64,000 nt of DNA. It comes from Thalassospira lucentensis. Lineage in GTDB: Bacteria; Pseudomonadota; Alphaproteobacteria; Rhodospirillales; Thalassospiraceae. The position numbers were made by a program, and so were the translations under genes. Shown in pieces: positions 28,746-38,481 of the stretch. The stretch lies in assembly GCF_001613805.1 (NCBI RefSeq), contig NZ_LPVY01000011.1, positions 124,001 through 188,000 of the forward strand, in the 5' to 3' direction. The stretch's first letter is position 1. Every line of letters starts with the position of its first letter. Under the pieces are notes generated by a model. The model had not been told where the DNA came from. It saw only the letters and a program-made list of their open reading frames with translations, and ran no database searches.

Positions 28746-29720
28746 ATGACCACCACGCCAGCACCGATAGACGGGCCGAATGCCGACGTCTTTTCCGCCT
28801 GCAACGACCTTGCTGCGGCCAAAAATGCCAATCTGTATCGTGCGGCCATGCGCCTTGGTCCGGAACGGCAACGTTTCTTTCTGGCCGCCTATGCGTCGAT
28901 GCGGGTGATTGATGATATCGTCGATGACGGGTTCCTTGAACTGACCGATCATGAACGGGACTATGCCCGCGAAGATACCCTGATCGCGATTGACCAGTGG
29001 CAGCAACAAATCGAAGCCGCCAAGAAGGATAACGACAATCCACATCCCGAAAGCGGCCCGCTCAACCAGCGGGTTTTTGATGCCCTGCGTCTGACACTGG
29101 GACGCAGCGACCTGGAAGTTGATCCGTGGGTTGATCTGGCCGATGCATTGCGCCGCGATGTTGCCGAAGACCCGATGGATGAATGGGACGATTTCATTGC
29201 CTATTGCGAGGGGGCAACGGCGGCCCCAGCATCGATTTTTGTCTATCTGCTTTCGGCACGATTCGATAACGAGATCGGATATACATCCCCCCTGACCAAC
29301 CCACCGCTTTATCATGCGCGCGACATGGCGATTTTCTGCTATGTGGTGCATATCCTGCGTGACCTGCCAGACGATATCAAAGGCCCTGACAGGTTGGTGA
29401 CGATACCCGCCGAAATCCTGATTGCCGCCGATATCACGCTTGGCGAAATCCGAAATGCCATCGGGCAGAAGAAATATGATGATCTGGATCGGTTGGGCAC
29501 CATCCTTCTGGAACGCGCGTGGGAACATTTTGAAACCGGACAGGCCCGGTCGGCTGAACTTCTGGCGATCCTTGACCCGGAAGAAACCGATACCCTGTCA
29601 CGCCTGTTTGCCGTCTATATCGAACTGGCCAGTGCAATGATGGATAATGGTTACGCAGCCTTCCTGAAAGATCGCGATACAATCATCGCCCAAACAGCAA
29701 ACAACAGCCTGCCCGGATAA
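28746..29720 (+). CDS. Squalene/phytoene synthase family protein
   Basis: The 324-residue protein has two Asp-rich prenyl-diphosphate motifs: IDDIVDD at about 57-63 and DLPDDIK at about 207-213. These bind magnesium for head-to-head condensation of prenyl diphosphates. FFLAAYASMRVIDD is the usual first-motif context. Hopanoid-type (HpnC/HpnD) or carotenoid use cannot be told apart, because no pathway gene is adjacent. A terminator closes it. Confidence 0.82.
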   Translation: MTTTPAPIDGPNADVFSACNDLAAAKNANLYRAAMRLGPERQRFFLAAYASMRVIDDIVDDGFLELTDHERDYAREDTLIAIDQWQQQIEAAKKDNDNPHPESGPLNQRVFDALRLTLGRSDLEVDPWVDLADALRRDVAEDPMDEWDDFIAYCEGATAAPASIFVYLLSARFDNEIGYTSPLTNPPLYHARDMAIFCYVVHILRDLPDDIKGPDRLVTIPAEILIAADITLGEIRNAIGQKKYDDLDRLGTILLERAWEHFETGQARSAELLAILDPEETDTLSRLFAVYIELASAMMDNGYAAFLKDRDTIIAQTANNSLPG

Positions 29721-29722
29721 CA

Positions 29723-29748
29723 AAAGCCCCGCCAATCGGCGGGGCTTT
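29723..29748. terminator. Bidirectional terminator between the squalene-synthase-like gene and pgk
   Basis: AAAGCCCCGCC at 29723-29733 and GGCGGGGCTTT at 29738-29748 pair fully around AATC. Short T and A tracts on both sides allow use on either strand by the two convergent genes. Confidence 0.8.
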
Positions 29749-29774
29749 GCATTTAAGAATCGGCAGATTGCGGA

Positions 29775-30968
29775 TCAGCCACGCAGGGCAGCAACCCCCG
29801 GCAGCTCTTTGCCTTCAAGCCATTCGAGGAAGGCACCGCCCGCCGTCGAGACATAGGAGAAATCCTGATCGGCATCGGCATGACGAAGGGCCGCAACCGT
29901 ATCCCCACCACCCGCAACCGACAAAAGTTTACCGGCTTTGGTCAGTTTTGCCGCCTGCTGTGCAACGGAAACCGTCGCCGTATCGAACGGTGCGATTTCA
30001 AACGCCCCCAGCGGACCGTTCCAGACCAGCGTTTCGCAAGTCTCAAGGCGTTTGTTCAGATCGACAATGGTTTTCGGCCCGGCATCAAGGATCATGCCAT
30101 CGGCTTCGACATTATTGATGTCGGAAACCGTGTGATCGGCATGCGCTTTAAATTCCTTGGCGACCAGACCATCAACCGGCAGAACGATTTCACAATTGGC
30201 GGCTTCGGCCTTGGCAAAGATTTCGCGCGCGGTTTCCAGAAGGTCATGCTCGCACAGCGACTTGCCAACATTGACACCCTTAGCCGCAAGGAAGGTATTG
30301 GCCATGCCACCGCCAATGACCAGCTGATCAACCTTGGCAACCAGATTGCCCAGAAGGTCCAGCTTGGTTGAAATCTTGGCACCGCCAACGATTGCCATCA
30401 CCGGATGTTTCGGTGCTTCAAGCGCATTGCCAAGCGCTTCGAGTTCGGCCTGCATCAGACGACCGGCATAGGCCGGAAGCTTGCGCGCCAGTCCCTCGGT
30501 CGAGGCGTGCGCACGGTGCGCGCAGGAAAAGGCATCATTGACGTAAATATCGCCAAGCTTTGCCAGTTCGGCAACAAAGGCCGGATCATTCTTTTCTTCT
30601 GCCGCGTGATAGCGAAGGTTTTCCAGAACCGCGATTTCGCCGTCCTTAAGGCTGTTCACCACGTCTGCCGCCGCTACACCAATGCAGTCATCGGCAAATT
30701 TCACCGGACGACCAAGCTGTTTGGCAAGAGCATCAGCAACCGGCTTAAGCGACATTTCGGCAACGCGTTCGCCCTTGGGGCGGCCAAAATGGGTAATCAC
30801 AACCAGTTTCGCACCGGCATCCGTCAGTTCGATCAGCCCCGGAACCGTGCGTTCGATGCGGGTGGTATCGCCCACAACGCCATCTTTCATCGGAACGTTA
30901 AGATCAGCGCGCAGCAAAACGCGCTTGCCAGCGACATTGACACCGTCAAGCGTATTGAAGTCAGCCAT
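29775..30968 (-). CDS. pgk: Phosphoglycerate kinase
   Basis: Pgk transfers phosphate from 1,3-bisphosphoglycerate to ADP in glycolysis. The 397-residue protein has [15 protein letters not shown] at about 15-29, [12 protein letters not shown] near 55, the catalytic-region Arg and His sequences [11 protein letters not shown] near 113, and [12 protein letters not shown] near 349. It is unlinked to gap or fba here. A hairpin between it and dapF (31027-31043) may limit readthrough. Confidence 0.97.
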   Translation of the reverse strand: MADFNTLDGVNVAGKRVLLRADLNVPMKDGVVGDTTRIERTVPGLIELTDAGAKLVVITHFGRPKGERVAEMSLKPVADALAKQLGRPVKFADDCIGVAAADVVNSLKDGEIAVLENLRYHAAEEKNDPAFVAELAKLGDIYVNDAFSCAHRAHASTEGLARKLPAYAGRLMQAELEALGNALEAPKHPVMAIVGGAKISTKLDLLGNLVAKVDQLVIGGGMANTFLAAKGVNVGKSLCEHDLLETAREIFAKAEAANCEIVLPVDGLVAKEFKAHADHTVSDINNVEADGMILDAGPKTIVDLNKRLETCETLVWNGPLGAFEIAPFDTATVSVAQQAAKLTKAGKLLSVAGGGDTVAALRHADADQDFSYVSTAGGAFLEWLEGKELPGVAALRG

Positions 30969-31095
30969 TATCTGAACCTGCTTTTGAGTTTAACAAAAGA
31001 CGGGAGGGGGCGTCCCGACATGGGGTGAACGGAGAACCCGTTCATAACGACACCGACCCGTCATGTTGCCCGCGGGGTCGGCACCATAAATCCAA

Positions 31096-31941
31096 TCAAT
31101 GCTGTCCCAGAAGGGATCCGTGCAAAAAACCCGAGAAGCTGGTCGCAACCGGCCCGGTCATCAGGACATGATCATCGGGCAGCCATTCGATGGTCAGCGG
31201 ACCGCCATCCAGAATGATTTCAGTTTTCCGGCCCGTCAAACCACGGCGCGCAGCCGCAACACCGGCAGCACAGGCACCCGTGCCACATGCGCGCGTCACA
31301 CCGACACCGCGTTCCCAGACCCGCATGCGAATCCGGTTTTCGCCGATGATGCTGCATACCTCGATATTCGCGCGTTCGGGGAACATCTCGTGATGTTCAA
31401 GGACGGGACCAAACTTTTCGATATCAATCGACTCGACATAATCGACAAAGAACACAGCGTGCGGATTGCCAACATTAACACCGACCGCATCCGACAGGCC
31501 GCCCAGAGACAACGGAATATGGTTGGTATCCACCGCCTGCCCCAGCGGAATATCGCGCCAGTCCAGCCTGACCTGCCCCATATCAACGGTGACACGACCA
31601 TCGGCCAGTCCATTGGCATCAAGCAAACCGACAACGGTTTCAATAATGACATCCTTGCGGCCAAGTTCACCCATGACAATGTTTGCCACACAGCGCGTGG
31701 CATTGCCGCAGGCCTCGACCTCGCCGCCGTCATTATTGCGAATGCGCATGAAGGCATCTGCAAGCTCGTCTCGCGCCGGTTCGATCACGATCAACTGGTC
31801 GCAACCGACTCCGGTCTTGCGATCGGCAATACGGGCCGCGGTCGCGTTATCAAGATCAAGCACGGCGGGATCGCGTCGTCCGTCAAAGACAACGAAATCA
31901 TTTCCCAGACCATGCATTTTGACAAAAGGAATACCGTTCAT
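31096..31941 (-). CDS. dapF: Diaminopimelate epimerase
   Basis: DapF converts L,L- to meso-diaminopimelate for lysine and peptidoglycan. The 281-residue enzyme carries both active-site cysteines: EACGNATRCV near 75 and ACGTGACAA near 221. FVKMHGLGNDFVVFDGR at residues 6-22 is the family start. It follows the GNAT gene at 50 bases and precedes pgk at 127 bases on the minus strand. Confidence 0.97.
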   Translation of the reverse strand: MNGIPFVKMHGLGNDFVVFDGRRDPAVLDLDNATAARIADRKTGVGCDQLIVIEPARDELADAFMRIRNNDGGEVEACGNATRCVANIVMGELGRKDVIIETVVGLLDANGLADGRVTVDMGQVRLDWRDIPLGQAVDTNHIPLSLGGLSDAVGVNVGNPHAVFFVDYVESIDIEKFGPVLEHHEMFPERANIEVCSIIGENRIRMRVWERGVGVTRACGTGACAAGVAAARRGLTGRKTEIILDGGPLTIEWLPDDHVLMTGPVATSFSGFLHGSLLGQH

Positions 31942-31991
31942 AACCGCCTTATAACGGTGTCAGCGGATGCCGTCCACCAAACTCAATGCGA

Positions 31992-32483
31992 TCAATGCTG
32001 TGCTGCCGGTGCGCAGTAACGGATTTTGCGCGGCACAAAGCCGGCTCCGCTGAAATAATCGCGCAGGCGTTCTTCCATTTCGCCGACCGAAACATGAACC
32101 GCCGCACAATGATGTTCACGACCCAGACGGTTCATCGCATTGCGCATCGCATCAAGCACATAGGGCCTGGAAACGATTTCGACCGCCATGATGTTGTCGA
32201 CATGCAGGACAAGGCCCTCGGCAATGTCGTCACGCACCTGATAGGAAAACAGACCATGGATATACCCCCGCTCATTGGCAATCACGATGATGCCGCGCGG
32301 GCGCTGCCACAGAATATCGTCGCATCCGGCACCGATTACGCTGTTGCCGCGATCCGTACAGAATTCGGCAACAAACTCGCGCCAGCGTTCCACCGTAAGG
32401 CCGGTTTGCATCATCTGCACGAGCGGAAAGGTCATATCCGCCGTGTGATGTGTTAAGGGCCGTGCCTGATAGGTTGTTGACAT
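31992..32483 (-). CDS. GNAT-like acetyltransferase-fold protein
   Basis: A 163-residue protein whose middle (GIIVIANERGYIHGLFSYQV, then LHVDNIMAVEIV) has the strand pattern of the GNAT acetyl-CoA fold. A clear pyrophosphate-loop R/Q-x-x-G-x-G/A is not visible, so catalytic activity is uncertain. The C-terminal half has AAVHVSVGEMEERLRDYFSGAGF. Its start lies 58 bases from the first Fnr-type box, which could also act on it. Confidence 0.55.
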   Translation of the reverse strand: MSTTYQARPLTHHTADMTFPLVQMMQTGLTVERWREFVAEFCTDRGNSVIGAGCDDILWQRPRGIIVIANERGYIHGLFSYQVRDDIAEGLVLHVDNIMAVEIVSRPYVLDAMRNAMNRLGREHHCAAVHVSVGEMEERLRDYFSGAGFVPRKIRYCAPAAQH

Positions 32484-32540
32484 GATTGCTGCTCTTCCCG
32501 GGAATTTTGACGATCATGCCGCAAAGAATTCGGGGCCACC

Positions 32541-32554
32541 TTGACCTGTATCAA
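32541..32554. promoter_or_regulatory. Fnr/FixK-type box, distal to ccoN
   Basis: TTGACCTGTATCAA matches TTGA-N6-TCAA. On the plus strand CATAAA at 32577-32582 lies exactly where a -10 should be for a box centred at -41.5. On the minus strand CATGAT at 32518-32513 has the same spacing toward the GNAT gene, so the box may work both ways. A second box follows 123 bases later. Confidence 0.7.
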
Positions 32555-32663
32555 CACCTTTGCAGACCCGAACGCGCATAAACACACTTAGCAATCAATT
32601 GTCCCGCAACTCGGGTGAGCTTTGCCTGAAGATTGAAAGACACGGAGCTTTTGCACGCCGATA

Positions 32664-32705
32664 TTGACGTGGATCAATGGCGTCGGCGGCTCCTGCCCGC
32701 ATAAT
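32664..32705 (+). promoter_or_regulatory. Fnr-dependent promoter of ccoNOQP
   Basis: The box TTGACGTGGATCAA at 32664-32677 is one change from the perfect TTGAT-N4-ATCAA. CATAAT, five of six matching the -10 consensus, lies at 32700-32705. This centres the box at -41.5 from a start near 32712, the usual geometry of class II activation by Fnr-type proteins. The leader to ccoN would be about 183 bases and has no other gene. Confidence 0.85.
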
Positions 32706-32894
32706 CATCAGACATTCAAAAGCCTCGTCCGTTTTGCATGTGATGCCGCAAATAGCGCATCACCGCAGCGGTGGGGCTTTTGGTGCAGGTGGCAAGGGGA
32801 TGGCATGTGTCGCACCCGGTCACCGCCGGGACTGATGGAGTTGACCGATCGGATTGGGGACAACTCACCCGAACACCTTGAACGGGAGTCAAGC

Positions 32895-34367
32895 ATGAGC
32901 CAGGGGAGCATGGCACAGACAGCATCAACGCCAGTTGCTGTTGATTATAATATGGACGTTGTGCGCTGGGGCGCACTGGCGACTGTATTTTGGGGCGTCG
33001 TCGGATTTCTGGCGGGCGATTTAATTGCCTGGCAGCTCGCGTTTCCGGCGCTTAACTTTGATAACGAATTCCTGAACTTCGGACGTCTGCGCCCGCTGCA
33101 TACATCGGCAGTGATTTTTGCCTTTGGCGGCAACGCCCTTCTGGCGACGTCATTCTATGTGGTGCAACGAACCTGCCGCACGTCACTTTATGGTGGCAAG
33201 GCGCTTCCGTCGTTTGTTTTCTGGGGCTACCAACTGTTCATCGTGATGGCCGCAATCGGCTATGTCACGGGGGTTACCCAGGGCCGTGAATATGCTGAAC
33301 CGGAATGGTTCGTCGATATCTGGCTGACCGTGGTCTGGGTTGCGTATCTTGCCGTTTTCGTCGGTACGCTGCTTAAACGTACGGAACCGCATATCTATGT
33401 GGCGAACTGGTTCTATCTGGCCTTCATTGTCACGATTGCGATGCTGCATCTGGGCAACAACCTGGCGATACCGGTTTCGTTCACGGGTGCCAAATCCTAC
33501 TCGATGTTCTCGGGTGTTCAGGATGCGCTGACGCAGTGGTGGTATGGCCACAACGCGGTGGGCTTCTTCCTGACGGCAGGCTTCCTCGGCATGATGTATT
33601 ATTTCATTCCGAAGCGTGCTGAACGTCCGGTCTATTCCTATCGCCTGTCGATCATCCACTTCTGGGCGCTGATCTTCCTTTACATCTGGGCTGGTCCGCA
33701 CCACCTGCACTATACCGCACTTCCGGATTGGGCGCAGACCCTTGGCATGACTTTCTCGATCATGCTGTGGATGCCGTCCTGGGGTGGGATGATCAACGGC
33801 CTGATGACGCTTTCGGGTGCATGGGACAAACTGCGCACCGACCCGGTCCTGCGTTTCATGGTGGCGGCTGTCGGTTTCTATGGCATGTCGACCTTCGAAG
33901 GTCCGGTCATGTCGATCAAGGCAGTCAACGGCCTGTCGCACTATACCGACTGGACCATTGGTCACGTTCATTCCGGCGCACTTGGCTGGGTGGCATTCGT
34001 GTCGTTTGGCGCGATCTATCACCTGATCCCGGTCCTGTGGCACCGTGAACGCCTGTATTCAATGCGTCTGGTTGCCCATCACTTCTGGCTCGGCACCATC
34101 GGTATCGTTCTTTACATCACGTCGATGTGGGTATCGGGGATCATGCAGGGTCTGATGTGGCGTGCCTATGACGATCTGGGCTTCCTGCAGTATTCCTTCA
34201 TCGAAACCGTTGAAGCCATGCACCCCTACTACATCATTCGTGCAACGGGCGGTCTGCTGTTCGTGCTGGGGTCGCTGATCATGGTCTGGAACGTCTACAA
34301 GACGATCAGGGGTGATCTGCGTCGCGAAGCACCGATCGGCACACCTGCCACCGTGGCCGCCGAATAA
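32895..34367 (+). CDS. ccoN: cbb3-type cytochrome c oxidase subunit I
   Basis: CcoN is the catalytic subunit of the high-affinity cbb3 oxidase, reducing oxygen to water at a haem b3-CuB site. The ATG at 32895 lies seven bases after GGAG. The longer open frame to 32664 runs through the Fnr box and is not coding. The 490-residue protein has about 12 membrane helices. Conserved stretches include [20 protein letters not shown] near 58, AHHFW and [18 protein letters not shown] with haem/copper-region histidines, and [21 protein letters not shown] near 358. Confidence 0.97.
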   Translation: MSQGSMAQTASTPVAVDYNMDVVRWGALATVFWGVVGFLAGDLIAWQLAFPALNFDNEFLNFGRLRPLHTSAVIFAFGGNALLATSFYVVQRTCRTSLYGGKALPSFVFWGYQLFIVMAAIGYVTGVTQGREYAEPEWFVDIWLTVVWVAYLAVFVGTLLKRTEPHIYVANWFYLAFIVTIAMLHLGNNLAIPVSFTGAKSYSMFSGVQDALTQWWYGHNAVGFFLTAGFLGMMYYFIPKRAERPVYSYRLSIIHFWALIFLYIWAGPHHLHYTALPDWAQTLGMTFSIMLWMPSWGGMINGLMTLSGAWDKLRTDPVLRFMVAAVGFYGMSTFEGPVMSIKAVNGLSHYTDWTIGHVHSGALGWVAFVSFGAIYHLIPVLWHRERLYSMRLVAHHFWLGTIGIVLYITSMWVSGIMQGLMWRAYDDLGFLQYSFIETVEAMHPYYIIRATGGLLFVLGSLIMVWNVYKTIRGDLRREAPIGTPATVAAE

Positions 34368-34380
34368 GGGGGATGGGAAA

Positions 34381-35109
34381 ATGCTTCTGAAAAAACACCA
34401 TATTGTTGAAAAGAACGTCTTTGTTCTCGTCCTCGGGATCTTCCTGACCATCATCATCGGTGGTATTGTTGAAATCGTGCCCTTGTTCACGATGGAACAG
34501 ACCATCGAGAAGGTAGAAGGAGTACGTCCCTATTCACCGCTCGAACAGGCGGGACGTAACATCTATCTCCGCGAAGGCTGCTATAACTGCCATTCTCAGC
34601 AGATTCGCCCGTTCCGTGACGAAGTCGAACGTTATGGCCATTACAGCCTTGCCGCGGAATCGATGTACGACCATCCGTTCCAGTGGGGATCGAAACGTAC
34701 CGGCCCGGATCTTGCCCGTGTTGGTGGCAAATATTCCAACGACTGGCATGTTGCCCACCTGATTGATCCGCGCGCGGTCGTGCCGGAATCGATCATGCCG
34801 GGCTACCCGTTCCTGGCGGAACGCGAATTGAAGTTCGATGACGCCCAGGCACACCTTGAAACGCTGAAAATGGTCGGTGTTCCTTACACCGACGAGCAGA
34901 TCGAGAATGCCAAGGCTGACCTGTATCTGCAGGCAATGGCGGACGAGGATTACGAAGAACTCCTTGCACGCTATCCGAATGCGGCAACCGGTGACTTTGA
35001 TGGCAATCCGGCAAAACTGACCGAAATGGATGCGCTTGTCGCGTATCTGCAGGTCTTGGGCCGGATGGTTGATTTCACCAGTTACAACCCGCAGCTGAAC
35101 CTGCGCTAA
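34381..35109 (+). CDS. ccoO: cbb3-type cytochrome c oxidase monohaem subunit II
   Basis: The 242-residue protein is a membrane-anchored monohaem cytochrome c that passes electrons to CcoN. One helix at about 14-34 is followed by the haem motif GCYNCHSQQ at about 64-72 and [25 protein letters not shown] sequence near 98. The axial Met is probably in [10 protein letters not shown] near 142. The ATG at 34381 directly follows GGGGATGGGAAA. It is in the ccoNOQP operon. Confidence 0.97.
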   Translation: MLLKKHHIVEKNVFVLVLGIFLTIIIGGIVEIVPLFTMEQTIEKVEGVRPYSPLEQAGRNIYLREGCYNCHSQQIRPFRDEVERYGHYSLAAESMYDHPFQWGSKRTGPDLARVGGKYSNDWHVAHLIDPRAVVPESIMPGYPFLAERELKFDDAQAHLETLKMVGVPYTDEQIENAKADLYLQAMADEDYEELLARYPNAATGDFDGNPAKLTEMDALVAYLQVLGRMVDFTSYNPQLNLR

Positions 35110-35125
35110 GGCGAAGGGGAACGTC

Positions 35126-35287
35126 ATGGAATTCTTTACGCAACTCGCTGACTTTTTCCGCCCCTTGTGGGGTCTGTGGCTGATGCTGCTTTTCGGATCG
35201 ATCATTGCGTGGGTCATGTGGCCCAGCAAGAAACGCCGCGAAGATATGGATGCGCATGCCCGGATTCCGCTTCGGGATCAGGATTAG
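35126..35287 (+). CDS. ccoQ: cbb3 oxidase small subunit CcoQ
   Basis: A 53-residue protein not found by length-limited gene calling. It reads MEFFTQLADFFRPLW then a single membrane helix LMLLFGSIIAWVMWP, then a charged tail KKRREDMDAHARIPLRDQD. This is the normal CcoQ layout, where it stabilises CcoP in the complex. AAGGGGAACGTC precedes the start, and the ccoP start is 15 bases beyond its stop. Confidence 0.93.
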   Translation: MEFFTQLADFFRPLWGLWLMLLFGSIIAWVMWPSKKRREDMDAHARIPLRDQD

Positions 35288-35302
35288 GGGGAGAACCGAG
35301 CT

Positions 35303-36175
35303 ATGTCGACACATGTCGAAAAAGACCAGGTTTCTGGCCACGAAACCACCGGTCATGAATGGGATGGCATCAAGGAGCTGAACACACCGCTGCCTTCCTG
35401 GTGGGTGTATGTCTTCTGGGCCACAATCATCTGGTCGGTCGGCTATTGGGTGGTTTATCCGTCCTGGCCAACCGCAACAAGCTACCTCACCGGTATGTTT
35501 GAAACCACCAACCGTACACAGCTGCACGAAACCATGGCCAATGTTGCCGCCGAACGCGCCCCCTATATGGAGCGTCTGGCAGCACTGGATCTTGATGAAA
35601 TCGTCAATGACAGCGAATTGCTGAATTTCTCGATGGCAGGCGGCAAGGCGGTATTTGCCGAGAACTGCGCACCGTGTCACGGCACGGGCGGTTCGGGCAA
35701 TCCGGGCTTCCCATCCTTGCAGGATGATGACTGGCTGTGGGGTGGTTCGCTTGAAACCATCAATGAAACGCTGCATGTCGGTGTCCGCTGGGATGCAAAT
35801 GAAGACACCCGTTTCAACGATATGCCCGCCTTTGGTCGTGACGAGATACTTGAACGCGAAGACATCAATGATGTCGTTCAGTATGTCCTGGCCTTTACCG
35901 GTCGCGAGACCGACAAGGCATCGGCCAATCGCGGAGCCGAAGTGTTCGCCGATAACTGCGCTTCCTGCCACGGCGAAGACGCCAAGGGTGTTCAGGAACT
36001 GGGCGCGCCCAACCTGACCGATGCAATCTGGCTGTATGGCGGCGATGCTGCCAACATCACCGAAACCGTAAACAATTCACGCGGTGGCGTGATGCCGGCT
36101 TGGGGTGGTCGTCTTGACGAAGAAACCATCAAAATGCTGACGGTTTACGTCCACTCGCTTGGTGGCGGTCAGTAA
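35303..36175 (+). CDS. ccoP: cbb3-type cytochrome c oxidase dihaem subunit III
   Basis: The 290-residue subunit has an N-terminal soluble part, one helix near 35-55 (VYVFWATIIWSVGYWVVYP) and two c-type haem sites, CAPCHG at about 122 and CASCHG at about 218, which carry electrons from soluble cytochrome c to CcoO. VMPAWGGRLDEETI near the end includes a probable axial Met. It closes the ccoNOQP operon and is followed by an unusual terminator. Confidence 0.97.
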   Translation: MSTHVEKDQVSGHETTGHEWDGIKELNTPLPSWWVYVFWATIIWSVGYWVVYPSWPTATSYLTGMFETTNRTQLHETMANVAAERAPYMERLAALDLDEIVNDSELLNFSMAGGKAVFAENCAPCHGTGGSGNPGFPSLQDDDWLWGGSLETINETLHVGVRWDANEDTRFNDMPAFGRDEILEREDINDVVQYVLAFTGRETDKASANRGAEVFADNCASCHGEDAKGVQELGAPNLTDAIWLYGGDAANITETVNNSRGGVMPAWGGRLDEETIKMLTVYVHSLGGGQ

Positions 36176-36191
36176 CCTTTAAAATCTTCTG

Positions 36192-36263
36192 CCCGCCGCA
36201 CCTTTCTGCACTGTGATCTGATCAAAAATTGATTTGTATCATGGTGGGGTGCGGCGGGTTTTT
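36192..36263 (+). terminator. ccoNOQP terminator with a 45-base loop that contains an Fnr box
   Basis: CCCGCCGCACC at 36192-36202 pairs fully with GGTGCGGCGGG at 36248-36258 and is followed by TTTTT. The loop of 45 bases is very long for an intrinsic terminator. It contains the Fnr-type box of the following ccoGHIS operon. Confidence 0.8.
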
Positions 36264-36271
36264 CGTATGTT
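36229..36271 (+). promoter_or_regulatory. Fnr-dependent promoter of ccoGHIS
   Basis: TTGATTTGTATCAT at 36229-36242 differs from TTGAT-N4-ATCAA only in the last base. TATGTT at 36266-36271 is a -10 match placed so that the box is centred about 42 bases upstream of a start near 36278. The promoter overlaps the ccoP terminator, so its -10 lies just after the terminator T run. Confidence 0.75.
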
Positions 36272-36379
36272 GGCACTGCAATTTGAATAATCCTAATCCG
36301 GCTTGGCATGCCGCATGCCAATGTCGCGTGATGTGCCGGTGACTGGTGGCCCAAAACCACAAGAGAGCAGTTATCGGCG

Positions 36380-37903
36380 ATGCGGCACAACAGTCAGGTA
36401 GCGACAATGGCCATGCCCCATTTGCAACAGCCCGATCCCGCACATCCCGTCCCGCAAAATGACACGCTGCCGGAAGATGATCGTGACCAGCCCTTATATA
36501 AAACCCGCGACAAGGTCTATCCGAAACGGGTGTCGGGGTATTTCCGTAACCTGAAATGGTTCGCCCTGATTACCCTGCTTGCGATTTACTGGATCGTGCC
36601 TTGGCTGCGCTGGGATCGTGGCGCATCGGCGCCGGATCAGGCGGTTCTGATCGATATGGATATGGGACGCGCCTATTTCTTCTTTATCGAAATCTGGCCG
36701 CAGGAAGTCTATTACATCACCGGCCTTCTGATCCTGGCGGCAATCGGTCTTTTTCTGGCGACATCCCTGTTTGGTCGCATCTGGTGCGGTTATGGCTGCC
36801 CGCAAACGGTGTGGACCGATCTTTTCATGCTTGTCGAACGCCATATTCAGGGGGACCGCAATGCCCGCATGCGTCTGGACAAATCGCCCTGGACATTCGA
36901 AAAAATCTGGAAAATTGGCGCAACCCATCTTTCATGGCTGGTGATTGCCGCCGCAACCGGTGGTGCCTTCGTGCTGTATTTCAACGATGCCCCCACGGTA
37001 ATGGTTGATATCTTTACCGGCGAAGCGTCACTGGGCGTTTATGTCACCATCGCGTTCCTGACTTTTTCGACCTATCTGCTGGCTGGGTGGGCGCGCGAAC
37101 AGGTTTGCACCTATATGTGCCCGTGGCCGCGTTTCCAGTCGGCGATGCTTGATGACGAGTCGATGATCGTCACCTATGAAGGCTGGCGCGGCGAACCGCG
37201 TGGTCCGATCAAGCGTAAAAACCTTGTCCGCGGCGAAGTCCCGGAAGTCGGTCACTGCATTGATTGCTATGCCTGCTTTAACGTGTGCCCAACGGGGATC
37301 GATATCCGTGACGGATTGCAGATGGAATGTATCGGCTGTGGCCTGTGCATTGATGCCTGCAACGAGATGATGGACAAAGTCGGCTTCCCGCGCGATCTGG
37401 TGCGGTTCGATTCCGTGCAAAACAGCCAGCTTCGTGCCCATGGCAAGGCAACCAAAATCCGCATCGTCCGCCCGCGCACGATTTTCTATTCGGTCATTCT
37501 CGTGCTTGTTGCCTCGGTAATGGCTTTTGGGCTTCTGAACCGCACAACGCTTGAGGTCAACGTCCTGCGTGACCGTAACCCGATCTTTGTCACGTTGTCA
37601 GATGGCGACGTCAGAAACGGCTATACGCTGAAAGTCCTGAACAAGGAACAGGCTGAGAAAACCTATATCCTTCAGATCGAAGGCCTTGATGCCAGCGATT
37701 TTCAGGTGATCGGTCTGACACCGAACCAGGACGGCACATTCAGTCTGGATGTCGCACCTGATCGTGTCGGCAGTTTCCGCGTCTTTGTTGCGGCAAATCC
37801 GGAAACATTAAGCAGTGAATCAACACCCTTCGAGTTCAGCGTGACAGATCCGGAGGATAATGTTCGCGAAACTTATGATACGGTATTTGCCGGTCCGAAA
37901 TAA
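36380..37903 (+). CDS. ccoG: cbb3 oxidase accessory iron-sulfur protein CcoG
   Basis: CcoG (FixG/RdxA) is a polyferredoxin in the membrane that helps assemble the copper centre of the cbb3 oxidase. The 507-residue protein has about five helices, the early Cys motifs IWCGYGCPQTVW and CTYMCPWPRFQ, then two [4Fe-4S] sites CIDCYACFNVCPTG and CIGCGLCIDACNEMM at about 293-330. A C-terminal Ig-like region follows. The start at 36380 is not fixed; an ATG at 36407 is as good. Confidence 0.95.
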   Translation: MRHNSQVATMAMPHLQQPDPAHPVPQNDTLPEDDRDQPLYKTRDKVYPKRVSGYFRNLKWFALITLLAIYWIVPWLRWDRGASAPDQAVLIDMDMGRAYFFFIEIWPQEVYYITGLLILAAIGLFLATSLFGRIWCGYGCPQTVWTDLFMLVERHIQGDRNARMRLDKSPWTFEKIWKIGATHLSWLVIAAATGGAFVLYFNDAPTVMVDIFTGEASLGVYVTIAFLTFSTYLLAGWAREQVCTYMCPWPRFQSAMLDDESMIVTYEGWRGEPRGPIKRKNLVRGEVPEVGHCIDCYACFNVCPTGIDIRDGLQMECIGCGLCIDACNEMMDKVGFPRDLVRFDSVQNSQLRAHGKATKIRIVRPRTIFYSVILVLVASVMAFGLLNRTTLEVNVLRDRNPIFVTLSDGDVRNGYTLKVLNKEQAEKTYILQIEGLDASDFQVIGLTPNQDGTFSLDVAPDRVGSFRVFVAANPETLSSESTPFEFSVTDPEDNVRETYDTVFAGPK

Positions 37904-37962
37904 CCGGACCGGCCTGATGATCCGGCCGCCGATCACGTGCCACCGGGCAGGAGATAAAGATT

Positions 37963-38481
37963 ATGACGATCCAGACCACAACATCACAGGCTTCTGGCAC
38001 CGGCCCGCGCAAATCGGATCGTCTGATCCCGTGGTATTTCGTCGGTGGTTTCGCGATCATGCTGATTGCCAATATCTCGCTGATCACGTTTTCAATGACC
38101 AGCTGGAATGGCCTTGTCACCAAACACGCCTTTGAAGAAGGCAATAATTACAATGCCGCAATGTCAGGCGCGCAACGCCAGGCAGAACTGGGATGGCGCA
38201 GCAAACTGTCCGTTGATGGCCTGATCAATCAGTCCGCGACGGTTACTGTCCTGTTCCGGGATCGTGATTTCCAACCGATCAGCGGTGCAGAAATGGAAAT
38301 CGTTCTGCGCCGTTCGGATCGTGATGACCTTGACCAGACTGTCCGGCTGGCCGAAATCGCCCCGGGGGAATATCGTGCCAGTGCCGCCTTCCCGGTTTAT
38401 GGACGCTGGGAAATCCGGACCGTTGCACGCGCTCTTGGTGATGATTACCAAACCGTCGAGACCGTTCTTGTAAAACCATGA
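37963..38481 (+). CDS. ccoH: FixH/CcoH family protein
   Basis: CcoH (FixH) supports assembly of the cbb3 oxidase and is anchored in the membrane by one helix, here near 25-46 (IPWYFVGGFAIMLIANISLITF). The 172-residue protein continues with a periplasmic beta-rich domain (WRSKLSVDGLINQSATVTVLF, PVYGRWEIRTVARALGDDY). Its stop overlaps the ccoI start by four bases. Confidence 0.92.
   Translation: MTIQTTTSQASGTGPRKSDRLIPWYFVGGFAIMLIANISLITFSMTSWNGLVTKHAFEEGNNYNAAMSGAQRQAELGWRSKLSVDGLINQSATVTVLFRDRDFQPISGAEMEIVLRRSDRDDLDQTVRLAEIAPGEYRASAAFPVYGRWEIRTVARALGDDYQTVETVLVKP

Noticed and set aside
32664-32894. N-terminal extension of ccoN to 32664
   Set aside because: The extension runs through the Fnr box and predicted promoter; the ATG at 32895 has a proper ribosome-binding site.
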